Positions 46,857-56,531 of a DNA stretch of 64,000 bases are shown here, piece by piece. The translations under genes and the position numbers were made by a program. The DNA is from Azospirillum brasilense (GTDB lineage: Bacteria; Pseudomonadota; Alphaproteobacteria; Azospirillales; Azospirillaceae), in contig NZ_CP012914.1 in assembly GCF_001315015.1 (NCBI RefSeq), positions 1,178,001 to 1,242,000 on the forward strand. The letters run 5' to 3'. Positions within the stretch are counted from its first letter, which is position 1; every line of letters begins with the position of its first letter. The notes beneath the pieces were generated by a model. That model saw only the letters and a program-made list of their open reading frames with translations, searched no databases and had not been told where the DNA came from.

Positions 46857-48542
46857 CACCTCGGACAGGAACTGATCCACCTCGCGCTTCAGGCTCGATG
46901 CGCGTTCGGCCAGTTGGTCGGCCGCCTCCTTCACGCTGTGGGTGGCGGTGCTGGTCTCCGACTCCGCCTGCTGGATGCCGGCGACGTTGCTGGACACCTC
47001 CGCGGTGCCGCTGGCGGCCTGCTGGGCGTTGCGGCTGATCTCGCCGGTCGCGGCACTCTGCTGTTCGACGGAAGCGGCCATCTCCGCGGTGGAGCGGTCG
47101 ATGTCCTCCACCTGGGTGATGATGGCGCGCATCGCGTCCACCGTCCGGCCGGAGGCGCTCTTCACCGCGGCGATCTGGTTGCCGATCTGCTCGGTCATCG
47201 CGTGGGTCTGGTTGGCGAGATTCTTCACTTCGCTCGCCACCACGGCGAAGCCCTTGCCGGCCTCCCCGGCGCGGGCGGCCTCGATGGTCGCGTTCAGCGC
47301 GAGCAGATTGGTCTGGGCGGCGACGGCGTTGATGGAGGCGACGATCTGGTCGACCTGCTCGATGGCGGCGGACAGGGAATCGAGCTGGGCCTGGGCCAGA
47401 TTGGCCCCATCCGCCGCGGCCTTGGAGCGGGCGGCGGCACGGGTCACGCGCTCGGCCAGTTCGTGGATGGAGGCGGACATCTCCTCCGACGCCGAGGCGA
47501 CCGTCTGCACGTTGGCGCTGGCCTCCTCCGATGCTCCGGCCACGGCGTTGCATTGGGCGCCGACCTCCTCGACCGCGGAGGCGAGCTGTGCGGCCGTGGC
47601 CTGAAGCTCCGTCGCGGCGCCGCCGACGTCGTTGACGATGACGCCCACCTGCGATTCGAAGCGGCCGGCCAGCGCGAGCATCGACGCGCGCTTCTCCGCC
47701 TGGGACCGGGCCTCCGCCTCCTTGGCCTCGCGCTCCATCGCGCGGCTGTGGAGGAGGTTGCGCTTGAACACGTCCGCGGTGGCGGCGATCGCGCCGACTT
47801 CATCCTTGCGGTCGGTGCCGTACACCTCGGTGTCCAGCTTGCCGTCGGCCAGCCCACGCAGGCAGGCGACGATGGCGGTCACCGGGCGGACGATGCCGAA
47901 CTGCGACATGAGCCAGCCCAGCAGCAGCCCGACGAGAATGCCGACCGCGGCCGCCGCGATGAGCTGGACGGCCCGCCGCTCCGCCAGTTGGGAGGCGTCG
48001 TCGGACAGCCGTGCCGCCTTGTCGTCGGTGTAGGCGGTGTATTTGACGCTCAGATCCTGGAGCTTCCGCGCGGCGACGGCACTGTTCTCGACCGAAGAGA
48101 GAATGTCCTGATGGAATCCGACGGCGCCCTTCGCGTTGATCTGACGGGCGACAGCCAGAGTCTGTTCCAATTGAGTCTTGTAGAGCGACAGCGCCGTTTC
48201 GAAGTCTGCCAGCAAGCGCTTCTGCTCGGGGTCGGCGGTTTCCTTGACCCTCGTGAGGTTCGTGGACAGCGTTTCGCGGCCCGTCGTGATGGAGGGCAGG
48301 ACCTCCGGCAGGTCGGCCGGGTTGGCGGCAAGGCGGTATTCGTCGCGGAGCAGTTCAGCCACCAAGCGATTCAGCCGCGCGCCGACCCTCATGTCATCGC
48401 CGGAAGCCTTGATCTCGTCGGTGGCGCGGCTCAGCGCGTCCAATCCGGAGACTGACGTCGCCGTGATGCCCGCGCAGATGGCTCCCAGCAAGATGATGAT
48501 GGACAAGATTTTCGTGGATATCTTGAGGTTGCTTAGAAGCAT
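46845..48542 (-). CDS. Methyl-accepting chemotaxis protein
   Basis: The 565-residue receptor has transmembrane helices at about 10-32 and 197-217. Between them is a periplasmic four-helix-like domain of about 160 residues of unknown ligand. A HAMP domain ([22 protein letters not shown]) and a signalling domain with the hairpin tip near [40 protein letters not shown] follow. The C-terminus lacks a CheR-tethering pentapeptide. The start is the ATG at 48540-48542 behind AGAGAG. No che genes are adjacent. Confidence 0.95.
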   Translation of the reverse strand: MLLSNLKISTKILSIIILLGAICAGITATSVSGLDALSRATDEIKASGDDMRVGARLNRLVAELLRDEYRLAANPADLPEVLPSITTGRETLSTNLTRVKETADPEQKRLLADFETALSLYKTQLEQTLAVARQINAKGAVGFHQDILSSVENSAVAARKLQDLSVKYTAYTDDKAARLSDDASQLAERRAVQLIAAAAVGILVGLLLGWLMSQFGIVRPVTAIVACLRGLADGKLDTEVYGTDRKDEVGAIAATADVFKRNLLHSRAMEREAKEAEARSQAEKRASMLALAGRFESQVGVIVNDVGGAATELQATAAQLASAVEEVGAQCNAVAGASEEASANVQTVASASEEMSASIHELAERVTRAAARSKAAADGANLAQAQLDSLSAAIEQVDQIVASINAVAAQTNLLALNATIEAARAGEAGKGFAVVASEVKNLANQTHAMTEQIGNQIAAVKSASGRTVDAMRAIITQVEDIDRSTAEMAASVEQQSAATGEISRNAQQAASGTAEVSSNVAGIQQAESETSTATHSVKEAADQLAERASSLKREVDQFLSEVRAA

Positions 48543-48760
48543 GGTGGTTCTCTCTTTTTTGACATGGCGGATTGGATGCGCCATGGCAGGTATCGAACGG
48601 AGACCCTCGACTGCATACGGTAGTGTGTAAGTTTCTTACCTATTTTACATCTAAACATTTATCATCTGGATGTGACATGCGGTTTTGCGCCGCGATATCG
48701 TTCAGGAACCGACGGCCCGCCGGTTTGTTTTTTGAAGGATTAAAATCTGGGTGGGCAAAA

Positions 48761-49438
48761 ATGGCTGGCGGACTGACCAATTGGCTGGTCGATGTGATGC
48801 ACACGATGAATTACGTCGGCATCTTCCTGCTGCTGGTCCTGGCGCGGGTCATCCCGCCGGTTCCCGCGGAATCGGTCATTCCATTGGCCGGCATCGCGGC
48901 GGCGCAGGGCGAGTACAATCTGCTCGGCGTTGCCTTGGCCGGTGGGTTGGGCTCGCTGGCCGGGCAGCTGGTCTGGTTCCTGCCCAGCCGTCTGATGGGC
49001 CGCGACCGGTTGGAAGCCTTTTTAAAACGCTACGGCCATTGGCTGACGATCCACCCCAAGAAGGTCCGACGAAGCACGGAGTGGTTCGGAAAGCATGGTG
49101 GGATCGCCGTCTTCCTGACCCAGCCGGTGCCGGGGGTGCGGACGCTGATCTCGATCCCGGCGGGGGCCTGCCGGATGTCGATCCCGCTCTACTGCCTCTA
49201 TTCCGGAGCCGGCTCGATCCTGTGGACTCTGCTGCTCGCCTGGACCGGCTACATGCTGTCCCGCTGGCCTTTCGCGCACAGCCTCGTGGGCTACTTCACC
49301 GTGGGCCTGCTGGTGGTCCTGGTCGGGCTGTACCTGTACCGGCTGGCCAGCCATTTCCACGGCATCCGTCGCGCCCAGAAATCGTCGCGTGGACCGGACG
49401 GCGATCCTCCCGTGGCGGGGGCACCGCTCAGTCCTTAA
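48761..49438 (+). CDS. DedA family membrane protein
   Basis: The 225-residue protein has the DedA/SNARE-associated pattern: ARVIPPVPAESVIPLAGIAAAQGEYN near residue 28 and FGKHGGIAVFLTQPVPGVRTLISIPAGACRMSIPLYCLYSGAGSILWTLLLAWTGYMLS near 107-165, with about five hydrophobic segments. DedA proteins are thought to flip lipids such as undecaprenyl phosphate or phospholipids and are needed for envelope stress resistance. The start is the ATG at 48761. The upstream DNA (48600-48760) is the most A/T-rich stretch I see in the window. Confidence 0.9.
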   Translation: MAGGLTNWLVDVMHTMNYVGIFLLLVLARVIPPVPAESVIPLAGIAAAQGEYNLLGVALAGGLGSLAGQLVWFLPSRLMGRDRLEAFLKRYGHWLTIHPKKVRRSTEWFGKHGGIAVFLTQPVPGVRTLISIPAGACRMSIPLYCLYSGAGSILWTLLLAWTGYMLSRWPFAHSLVGYFTVGLLVVLVGLYLYRLASHFHGIRRAQKSSRGPDGDPPVAGAPLSP

Positions 49439-49455
49439 GGCTCAGCCCGTAGGGA

Positions 49456-50127
49456 TCAGCCCATGGCCCAGCCGGCCATACCGGTGACGGCCATGCCGAG
49501 CGCCCAGAGACCGAAGGCCGCCAGCGCCACCCCCGTGCAATGGTTCAGCCGGGTCAACCCGCGGTCGGAGATGCGGTGGCGAACGGCGGCGACGCCCATG
49601 GACAAGGTGAACCACCACAAGGATGCGCCGATGAAGACTCCGGCCACCAGCGTGGAGGCGTCCACCCGCCCCAGATTGCCGCCCAGCCCGAAGCCGGCGA
49701 AGATGGCGATGAAGGCCATGATGGTCGCCGGGTTGGTCAGGGTTAGCGACAGGCCGGTCATGAAACCGCCGAGGAAGGACGGCGTGTCGGGCGCGCTGGC
49801 GGCCTCGCGCTCCTCATCCTCGGGCTTCTGGCGGAAGGTGCGGATCGCGACGACGAGCAGGAAGATGCCGCCGACGAGCTGGAAGGCGATCTCATGCCCC
49901 TGAAGGAAGTCCAGGGCGGCAGACACGCCGAAGGCGGCGATGGCGCCGTAGATGGTGTCGGCCACGGCCGCACCGAACCCGGTGAAGAAGCCCATCAGCG
50001 GTCCGTGCTGGAGCGTGCGCCGGATGCAGAGCAAGCCGATGGGACCGACGGGGGCGGCGATGGCGATCCCAAGGACGATGCCCTGCAGCAGCACCACCAG
50101 ACCATGCACGCCGATCACCTCATCCAA
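49456..50127 (-). CDS. LysE family amino-acid exporter
   Basis: The 223-residue protein has six predicted helices and the LysE/RhtB pattern: GIAIAAPVGPIGLLCIRRTLQHGPLMGFFTGFGAAVADTIYG near residues 20-60 and GFMTGLSLTLTNPATIMAFIAIFAG near 120-145. The exported amino acid is unknown. The start is taken as TTG at 50125-50127 because AGGGGGAA lies eight bases upstream. It converges on the DedA gene and is divergent from the BMP gene. Confidence 0.9.
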   Translation of the reverse strand: MDEVIGVHGLVVLLQGIVLGIAIAAPVGPIGLLCIRRTLQHGPLMGFFTGFGAAVADTIYGAIAAFGVSAALDFLQGHEIAFQLVGGIFLLVVAIRTFRQKPEDEEREAASAPDTPSFLGGFMTGLSLTLTNPATIMAFIAIFAGFGLGGNLGRVDASTLVAGVFIGASLWWFTLSMGVAAVRHRISDRGLTRLNHCTGVALAAFGLWALGMAVTGMAGWAMG

Positions 50128-50320
50128 TATGCGATTCCCCCTGCGGACAATGGCGGGCGTGATAGCGGCCTACCGCCCTTCCGTCAACCGGCGTCGCGGG
50201 AGGGGGGCCCGTCCGGCCTGTGACCTGCGGCGGCAATCCCCCTGTTACGGGTCGGGAGGGTTGGATATCCTGGGAGTCACGACCCGGCAGGCGGGCAAAC
50301 CGGAACGGGGAAGCGGAACG

Positions 50321-51319
50321 ATGACGATGACGCGCATTCTGAGCATCCTGGCCCTGTCGCTGACGGCGGCGACCGTTCCCGCCGCGGGCCCGGCCCTGGC
50401 GGCGGACGAGTTCATGCCGGCGGTGGTGTTCGACCAGGGCGGCAAGTTCGACAAGTCCTTCAACGAGGCCGCCTACAACGGGGCAGAGCGCTTCAAGAAG
50501 GAAACCGGGATCGTCTACCGCGAGTTCGAAGTCACCAGCGAGAGCCAGCGCGAGCAGGCGCTGCGCAACATGGCGCGGCGCGGCGCCACCGTCATCACGG
50601 CGGTCGGCTTCTCCCAGTCCGCCGCTGTGGACAAGGTGTCGCGGGAGTATCCCAACACGAAATTCTGCCTGATCGACGACAAGCTGGAGCTGCCCAACGT
50701 CCAATCGGTGACCTTCAAGGAGCATGAAGGGTCCTTCCTCGTCGGCATGCTGGCGGCGCTGGCCTCGCAGAGCGGGAAAGTCGGCTTCATCGGGGGCATG
50801 GACATTCCGCTGATCCGCAACTTCCTGACCGGCTACGAGCAGGGCGTTCGCCATGTGAAGGCGGACGGCGAGGTCTTCACAAACATGACCGGCACCACCC
50901 CCGCCGCCTGGAACGACCCCACCCGCGGGGCGGAGCTGGCCAAGAGCCAGTTCGGGCGCGGCGCCGACGTGGTCTTCGCGGCGGCCGGGGCGACCGGGCT
51001 GGGCGTTCTCCAGGCCGCGGCGGACGGCGGCAAGCTGGGCGTCGGGGTGGACAGCAACCAGAACTGGATTCATCCGGGCAAGATCCTGACCTCGATGGTC
51101 AAGCGGGTGGACGTGACCGTCTACGACTGCATGAAGTCGGCCAGGGACGGCAGCTGGACGCCGGGCCACCGCGTCGTCGGGCTGAAGGAGGAGGGCGTCG
51201 GCTACGCGCTCGACGAGAACAACCGCAAACTGGTCACGGCCGAGATGGAAAAGGCCGTCGAGGAGGCCAAGCGCAAGATCATCGCGGGTGAGCTGGTGGT
51301 GACGCCGTATCAGCCGTGA
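50321..51319 (+). CDS. BMP family substrate-binding protein (nucleoside uptake)
   Basis: The 332-residue protein has a signal peptide ending at PALA-A (about residue 27, no lipobox) and the BMP/PnrA-like fold: PAVVFDQGGKFDKSFNEAAYNGAERF near 33-58, VSREYPNTKFCLID, EGSFLVGMLAALAS and GFIGGMDIPLIRNFLTGYEQGV. BMP proteins bind purine nucleosides, which matches the downstream nucleoside catabolism genes. It starts the cluster running to deoA. A palindromic repeat separates it from the ATPase gene. Confidence 0.93.
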   Translation: MTMTRILSILALSLTAATVPAAGPALAADEFMPAVVFDQGGKFDKSFNEAAYNGAERFKKETGIVYREFEVTSESQREQALRNMARRGATVITAVGFSQSAAVDKVSREYPNTKFCLIDDKLELPNVQSVTFKEHEGSFLVGMLAALASQSGKVGFIGGMDIPLIRNFLTGYEQGVRHVKADGEVFTNMTGTTPAAWNDPTRGAELAKSQFGRGADVVFAAAGATGLGVLQAAADGGKLGVGVDSNQNWIHPGKILTSMVKRVDVTVYDCMKSARDGSWTPGHRVVGLKEEGVGYALDENNRKLVTAEMEKAVEEAKRKIIAGELVVTPYQP

Positions 51320-51343
51320 GCTGAGTTTCCGCGTCGTCGACCA

Positions 51344-51457
51344 TTGCCCCCTCCCTAACCCTCCCCCGCTGACGCAGGGGAGGGGATTAAGCCCCCTCTC
51401 CTGCGAAGCGGGGGAGGGAAGGGGCCCGCGGCGAAGCCGTGGGAAGGGTGGGGGCAA
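51344..51457. repeat. G/C-rich palindromic intergenic repeat, copy F
   Basis: The longest copy runs from TTGCCCCCTCCC to GGGTGGGGGCAA, with inner CCTCCCCCGC/GCGGGGGAGGG pairs and an extra GGGCCCGCGGCGAAGCCG segment. It sits within the nucleoside cluster, between the binding-protein and ATPase genes, like copy B in the other ABC operon. Confidence 0.85.
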
Positions 51458-51481
51458 GAACCTTTCCATAAAAGATACCCC

Positions 51482-53017
51482 ATGCCCCAACACTCTCCCG
51501 CCCTGGAAACCCGCGGCGTCAACAAGTGGTTCGGTGCCAACCACGCCAACCGCGACGTGTCGCTGGCCGTGCCGAAGGGCACCATTCACGGCGTGATCGG
51601 CGAGAACGGCGCCGGCAAGTCGACGATCATGAGCATCGTCTACGGCTATCTGCCCGCCGACGGCGGCGCCATCCTGGTGGACGGCCGCCCGGTGGCGGTG
51701 CGCAGCCCGCGCGATGCCTTGGCCGCCGGGATCGGCATGGTCCACCAGCATTTCATGCTCGTCGATCCCTTTACGGTGCTGGAGAACGTGCTGCTGGGGG
51801 CGGAGGGCGGCGTCACCCTGGCCGCCGGGATGGCGCGGGCGCGGGTGGAGATGACCCGGCTCGCCCGCGACTACGGGCTGGAGGTCGACCTCGACCGCCC
51901 GGTCGGTGAGCTGCCGGTGGGCGCTCAGCAGCGGGTGGAGATCCTCAAGGCGCTCTACCGCGGCGCCGACATCCTGATCCTCGACGAGCCGACCGGCGTC
52001 CTCACCCCGCAGGAGACCGACCACCTCTTCCGCATCCTCCGCGCGCTGCGCGAGCAGGGGAAGACGGTCGTCATCATCACCCACAAGCTGCGCGAGATCA
52101 TGGAGCTGACCGACAACGTGACGGTCATGCGCCGCGGGCAGGTGGTGGCGAACGTCGCCACCGCCCGAACCAGCCGCGAGGAACTGGCCGAGCTGATGGT
52201 TGGGCGCAAGGTGCTGCTGCGGGTGGAGAAGGCGCCGGTCACGCCCGGCCCGGCGGTGCTGGAGGTCGCCGGCCTGCGCGTGCGCGATGGCGCCGGGGTG
52301 GAGCGGGTGAAGGGCGTCGGGCTGACCGTGCGCGCCGGGGAGATCGTCGGCATTGCCGGCGTGTCGGGCAACGGTCAGTCCGAGCTGCTGGAGGCGCTGG
52401 CCGGGATGCGCCGGCCGGCCGGCGGTTCCGTCCGCCTGCGCGGGGAGGAACTGACCGCCACGCCCGAGCGCTTCACCGCGCGGGGGCTGCGCGCGCTCGG
52501 CGTCGGCCATGTGCCGGAGGATCGGCAGCGGGTCGGCCTCGTCACGAGCTTCGAGGCGCAGGAGTGCGCGATCCTCGGCCACCAGGGTGATCCGGCCTTC
52601 AACGGGCGACTGCTGATGGACCGCCGCGCGCTGTTCGACCGCTGCGCCGCCGAGATGGACGCCTACGACGTGCGCCCGCGCGACCCGCGCCTGCCCGCCG
52701 CCAACTTTTCCGGCGGCAACCAGCAGAAGATCGTCCTGGCCCGCGAGATGGAGCGGAACCCCGACCTGCTGCTGGTCGGCCAGCCCACCCGCGGCGTGGA
52801 CATCGGCGCCATCGAGTTCATCCACCGCCGTCTGGTGGCTCTGCGCGACCAGGGCAAGGCAATTCTGCTGGTGTCGGTGGAACTGGACGAGATCCGCGCC
52901 CTGTCCGACCGCATCCTCGTCATGTTCGACGGCCGTCTGGTGGGCGAGGTCGCCCCGGACGACGCGGACGAGCGGCGCCTCGGCCTGATGATGGCCGGGG
53001 TGGCGGAGGCAGCGTAA
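51482..53017 (+). CDS. ABC transporter ATPase, duplicated (nucleoside uptake)
   Basis: The 511-residue protein contains two ABC domains. The first has Walker A GENGAGKST near residue 40 and Walker B LILDEPTGVLTPQE near 164. The second, from about 257, has a degenerate Walker A (GVSGNGQSELLEAL) and signature FSGGNQQK. This asymmetric arrangement is typical of sugar and nucleoside importers such as NupA. It is the energy subunit for the two permeases that follow. Confidence 0.95.
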   Translation: MPQHSPALETRGVNKWFGANHANRDVSLAVPKGTIHGVIGENGAGKSTIMSIVYGYLPADGGAILVDGRPVAVRSPRDALAAGIGMVHQHFMLVDPFTVLENVLLGAEGGVTLAAGMARARVEMTRLARDYGLEVDLDRPVGELPVGAQQRVEILKALYRGADILILDEPTGVLTPQETDHLFRILRALREQGKTVVIITHKLREIMELTDNVTVMRRGQVVANVATARTSREELAELMVGRKVLLRVEKAPVTPGPAVLEVAGLRVRDGAGVERVKGVGLTVRAGEIVGIAGVSGNGQSELLEALAGMRRPAGGSVRLRGEELTATPERFTARGLRALGVGHVPEDRQRVGLVTSFEAQECAILGHQGDPAFNGRLLMDRRALFDRCAAEMDAYDVRPRDPRLPAANFSGGNQQKIVLAREMERNPDLLLVGQPTRGVDIGAIEFIHRRLVALRDQGKAILLVSVELDEIRALSDRILVMFDGRLVGEVAPDDADERRLGLMMAGVAEAA

Positions 53018-53132
53018 GGTTGACCCCGAACGCTCCCGCTTGCGCTGGCCCCGTGCGCGGGGCACTTTCCAGTGGGCAGGGACGTTCGAGCCGTCCGGCT
53101 GGTGAACGGGCGTGACCACGGATGGAGCCGGG

Positions 53133-54293
53133 ATGGCGCAGGACGCGGCGCAGGGGGTGACGAGCCGGGGCTTCGGCCGGCCGGGCGAGGTGCCCGGCTG
53201 GGTCGGCTACGCGCTCCTGCCGCTGCTGAACCTGCTCGCTGCCCTGGTCCTGTCCGGGCTGGTCATCCTGGTGATCGGCGAGAACCCGCTGGACGTGCTG
53301 GCGCTGCTGGTGACCGAGGCGGTCGGTTATCCCGAGGCCATCGGCTACACCCTCTACTACACAACCAGCTACATCTTCACCGGGCTGGCGGTCGCCATCG
53401 CCTTCCATTGCGGGCTGTTCAACATCGGCGGGGAGGGGCAGGCCTATCTCGGTGGGCTGGGGGCCGGGCTGGTCGGTCTGGCGCTGACCGGCTGGCCCTG
53501 GCCGGTGGCGGCGCTGGGGGCGGTGGCCCTGTCGGCGCTGTTCGGGGCGGCCTGGGGAGCGGTTCCCGGCTGGCTCCAGGCCAGGCGCGGCAGCCACATC
53601 GTCATCACGACGATCATGTTCAACTTCATCGCCGCGGCGATCATGACCTATCTGCTGGTGGACGTGCTGATCCGCCCCGGATCGCAGTCGCCGGAAACGC
53701 GGGAGTTCGATCCCGGCGTCTGGCTGCCGACCATGGACCGGGCGCTCGGCTGGATCGGCGTCGCCATCCCGGCCTCGCCGCTGAACCTGTCCTTCCTGTG
53801 GGCGCTGGCCTGCTGCGCGCTGTTCTATCTGTTCCTGTGGCGGACCCGCTGGGGCTACGAGATCCGCACGGTCGGGCGGAACGAGCGGGCGGCGGTCTAC
53901 GCCGGCATTTCCCCGGCGCGGAACATCATCCTCGCCATGGCGATCTCCGGGGCGCTTGCCGGCTTCGTCGGTGTGAACGAGATCATGGGGGTGCAGCATC
54001 GCATTCTGCTGAACTTCACCGGCGGGGTGGGCTTCGTCGGCATTGCCGTGGCGCTGATGGGGCGCAACCATCCGGTGGGAATCATCCTGGCGGCGCTGCT
54101 GTTCGGCGTGCTGGCGCAGGGGGGCGGGCAGGTGTCCTTCGAATACCCCACCGTGAACCGGGAGCTGGTGATGGTCATCCAGGGGCTCGTCATCCTGTTC
54201 GCCGGGGCGCTGGAGAACCTGTTCAAGCCGCGGGTCGAGGCGCTGTTCCGCCGCCGCGGCGGAGGCCATGATGGGGGAACAGCGCATGGATGA
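53133..54293 (+). CDS. ABC transporter permease 1 (nucleoside uptake)
   Basis: The 386-residue membrane protein resembles NupB-type BPD_transp_2 permeases: FTGLAVAIAFHCGLFNIGGEGQAYLGGL near residue 88, QARRGSHIVITTIMFNFIAAAI near 150, and GISPARNIILAMAISGALAGFVGVNEIMG near 263. GGAG five bases upstream favours the ATG at 53133; a GTG at 53112 would add seven residues. A small hairpin (53048-53063) lies in the 115-base gap after the ATPase gene. It overlaps the next permease by eight bases. Confidence 0.92.
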   Translation: MAQDAAQGVTSRGFGRPGEVPGWVGYALLPLLNLLAALVLSGLVILVIGENPLDVLALLVTEAVGYPEAIGYTLYYTTSYIFTGLAVAIAFHCGLFNIGGEGQAYLGGLGAGLVGLALTGWPWPVAALGAVALSALFGAAWGAVPGWLQARRGSHIVITTIMFNFIAAAIMTYLLVDVLIRPGSQSPETREFDPGVWLPTMDRALGWIGVAIPASPLNLSFLWALACCALFYLFLWRTRWGYEIRTVGRNERAAVYAGISPARNIILAMAISGALAGFVGVNEIMGVQHRILLNFTGGVGFVGIAVALMGRNHPVGIILAALLFGVLAQGGGQVSFEYPTVNRELVMVIQGLVILFAGALENLFKPRVEALFRRRGGGHDGGTAHG

Positions 54294-55260
54294 CGCCCTG
54301 CTCGTCGTCCTGCTGCTGGCCGACGCCACCATCCGCGTGGCGACTCCGCTGGTGCTCGCCGCCTTCGCCGCGCTGTACAGCGAGCGGGCGGGGGTGGTGG
54401 ACATCGGGCTGGAGGGCAAGATGCTGGCCGGCGCCTTCTTCGCCGCCGCCGTCGCCTCGTCCACCGGCAACCCCTGGCTGGGGCTGGGCGCCGCCGTCGC
54501 CGCCTCGGTGGCGCTGGCGCTGGTCCATGGCTTCGCCTGCATCACCCACAAGGGCAATCAGGTGGTGTCGGGCATGGCGATCAACATCCTGGTCGCCGGG
54601 CTGGCGCCGACTCTGGCCTACGCCTGGTTCCGCCAGGGCGGCCAGACTCCGCTGCTGCCGGGGGAGGCCCGGCTGCCGCAGGTCCATCTGCCGGGGGTCG
54701 AGGCGCTGTCCGGCATCCCGGTCCTCGGTCCCGTCTACCGGGAGTTGATCGACGACGCTAACGTGCTGATCTGGCTGACCGTTCTTCTGGTGGTGGCGAC
54801 CCACTGGGTGTTCACCCGCTCGCGCTTCGGGCTGCGGCTGCGCGCGGTGGGGGAGAACCCGTCAGCGGTCGACACGGCGGGTCTGTCGGTCACGCGGTTG
54901 CGCTATCAGGCGGTGATCGTCACCGGGGTGCTGACCGGCATCGCCGGCGCCTATCTGTCCACCGCCCACGGCGCCGGCTTCGTGCGCGACATGACGGCGG
55001 GCAAGGGTTATCTGGCACTGGCCGCGCTGATCTTCGGGAAATGGCGCCCTTGGCCGACCTTGTTCGCCTGCCTGCTGTTCGCCTTCACCGACGCGGTGCA
55101 GGTCCGCCTGCAAGGCGTGCCGCTGCCGGTGGTGGGGGTGATCCCGGTGCAGTTCATCCAGATGCTGCCCTATGTGCTGACCGTGCTTCTGCTCGCCGGC
55201 TTCGTCGGCCGGGCGGTGGCGCCCCGGGCCAGCGGTGTCCCCTACGTGAAGGAGCGGTGA
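54286..55260 (+). CDS. ABC transporter permease 2 (nucleoside uptake)
   Basis: The 324-residue NupC-type permease has PLVLAAFAALYSERAGVVDIGLEGKMLAGAFFAA near residues 21-54 and GLRLRAVGENPSAVDTAGLSVTRLRYQAV near 185-213. The start is uncertain: the ATG at 54286 has GGGGGAA upstream, while ATGs at 54268 and 54271 have GGAGG close by. All overlap the preceding gene. Its stop overlaps the cdd start (TGATG). Confidence 0.92.
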   Translation: MDDALLVVLLLADATIRVATPLVLAAFAALYSERAGVVDIGLEGKMLAGAFFAAAVASSTGNPWLGLGAAVAASVALALVHGFACITHKGNQVVSGMAINILVAGLAPTLAYAWFRQGGQTPLLPGEARLPQVHLPGVEALSGIPVLGPVYRELIDDANVLIWLTVLLVVATHWVFTRSRFGLRLRAVGENPSAVDTAGLSVTRLRYQAVIVTGVLTGIAGAYLSTAHGAGFVRDMTAGKGYLALAALIFGKWRPWPTLFACLLFAFTDAVQVRLQGVPLPVVGVIPVQFIQMLPYVLTVLLLAGFVGRAVAPRASGVPYVKER

Positions 55261-55682
55261 TGGGCGAACCGACCGAATCCCATGGCGCATTGATCGCCGC
55301 CGCCCGCGACGCGATGGCGCAGGCCTACGCGCCCTATTCCCATTTTTCGGTTGGCGCGGCCATTTTGGGCGCATCCGGGCGCATCCACGCGGGGGCGAAC
55401 GTGGAGAACGCCGCCTACCCGCAGGGTCAGTGCGCCGAGGCCTCGGCCATCGGGGCGATGATCCTGGCCGGGGACCGTAGCATCCAGGCGATCGCGGTGA
55501 TGGGCGGCCAGACCGGCGACGGCCGGCTGTGCACACCCTGCGGCGGCTGCCGCCAGCGCCTGCGCGAGTTCGCCCGCCCTGACACGCCGATTCATGTCTG
55601 TGGACCGGAAGGGCTTCGCCAAACGTTTCGGTTGGACGAGTTGCTGCCGCACTCCTTCGGCCCCGACAATCTCGACTTCTGA
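55260..55682 (+). CDS. cdd: Cytidine deaminase
   Basis: The enzyme deaminates cytidine and deoxycytidine to uridine and deoxyuridine. The 140-residue protein has the zinc site Cys58-Ala-Glu60 and PCGGC with Cys94 and Cys97, all intact. This is the short tetrameric type. It overlaps the second permease by one base, so nucleoside import and catabolism are translated together. Confidence 0.96.
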   Translation: MGEPTESHGALIAAARDAMAQAYAPYSHFSVGAAILGASGRIHAGANVENAAYPQGQCAEASAIGAMILAGDRSIQAIAVMGGQTGDGRLCTPCGGCRQRLREFARPDTPIHVCGPEGLRQTFRLDELLPHSFGPDNLDF

Positions 55683-55697
55683 GGGGAACTGACCGCC

Positions 55698-56531
55698 ATG
55701 ACCGCCGCACGCGCCGCCGCGGAAATCCTGCACCGGGTCCCCGGCTTCCGGCCGCGGGTGGGGATCGTGCTCGGCTCCGGCCTGGGCGGGGTCGCCGACC
55801 GGATCGAGGGGGCGACCGTCATGCCCTACGGCGACCTGCCCGGCTTCCCGCTGCCCAGCGTCGAGGGGCACATGGGCCGGCTGGTGCTGGGCCATCTTGG
55901 CGGCCAGCCCGTCGCCTGCATGCAGGGCCGCGTCCACGCCTATGAGGGCAACGGCTTCGACGCGCTGAAGACGGCGGTCCGCGCGCTGAAGCTGGCCGGC
56001 TGCGACACGCTGGTGCTGACCTGCGCCGCCGGCTCGCTGCGGGTGGAGGTCGGGCCGGGGCGGCTGATGGCGATTTCCGACCACATCAACATGCTGGGCG
56101 CCAACCCGCTGACCGGCCCCAACGAGGACAGCTTCGGCCCGCGCTTTCCCAGCATGACCGACGCTTGGGACCCGGCCCTGCGCGCGCTGATGCGGCGCCG
56201 GGCGCTGGAGCTGAACATCGATCTGGTCGAGGGCGTGTACGCCGCCTATCCCGGCCCCTCCTTCGAGACGCCGGCCGAGGTCCGGATGTTGAAGGTCCTG
56301 GGGGCGGACGCGGTCGGCATGTCCACGGTGCCCGAATGCATCGTCGCGCGGCATTGCGGCCTGCGGGTCGTGGGCTGCGCGGTCATCACCAACCTGGGGG
56401 TGGGACTCGGCGACGGGCCGGTGGACCATGACCAGACCCTGCGCGCCGCTTCGGCCGCCGCCTCCGACCTGGAGCGGCTGCTGGCCGGCTTTCTCGACGG
56501 GCTGAACATAGACGAAGGACGCCGGTCATGA
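55698..56531 (+). CDS. punA: Purine nucleoside phosphorylase
   Basis: The 277-residue enzyme splits purine (deoxy)nucleosides with phosphate into base and (deoxy)ribose 1-phosphate. It is of the trimeric PNP type: GIVLGSGLGGVADRI near residue 22, the EGHMGRLVLG segment, VLTCAAGSL, the YPGPSFETPAEVRML motif near 183, and VGMSTVPECIVARHCGLRVVGCAVITN. GAGGGG lies upstream. It overlaps deoC by four bases. Confidence 0.93.
   Translation: MTAARAAAEILHRVPGFRPRVGIVLGSGLGGVADRIEGATVMPYGDLPGFPLPSVEGHMGRLVLGHLGGQPVACMQGRVHAYEGNGFDALKTAVRALKLAGCDTLVLTCAAGSLRVEVGPGRLMAISDHINMLGANPLTGPNEDSFGPRFPSMTDAWDPALRALMRRRALELNIDLVEGVYAAYPGPSFETPAEVRMLKVLGADAVGMSTVPECIVARHCGLRVVGCAVITNLGVGLGDGPVDHDQTLRAASAAASDLERLLAGFLDGLNIDEGRRS

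Noticed and set aside
48751..49452. GTG-started frame overlapping the DedA gene
   Set aside because: It is out of frame with the DedA motifs, and its translation is Arg/Gly/Pro-rich without membrane helices.
50120..53119. 999-codon open frame antisense to the BMP and ABC ATPase genes
   Set aside because: It crosses two well-supported genes and the palindromic repeat between them and has shadow-type composition.
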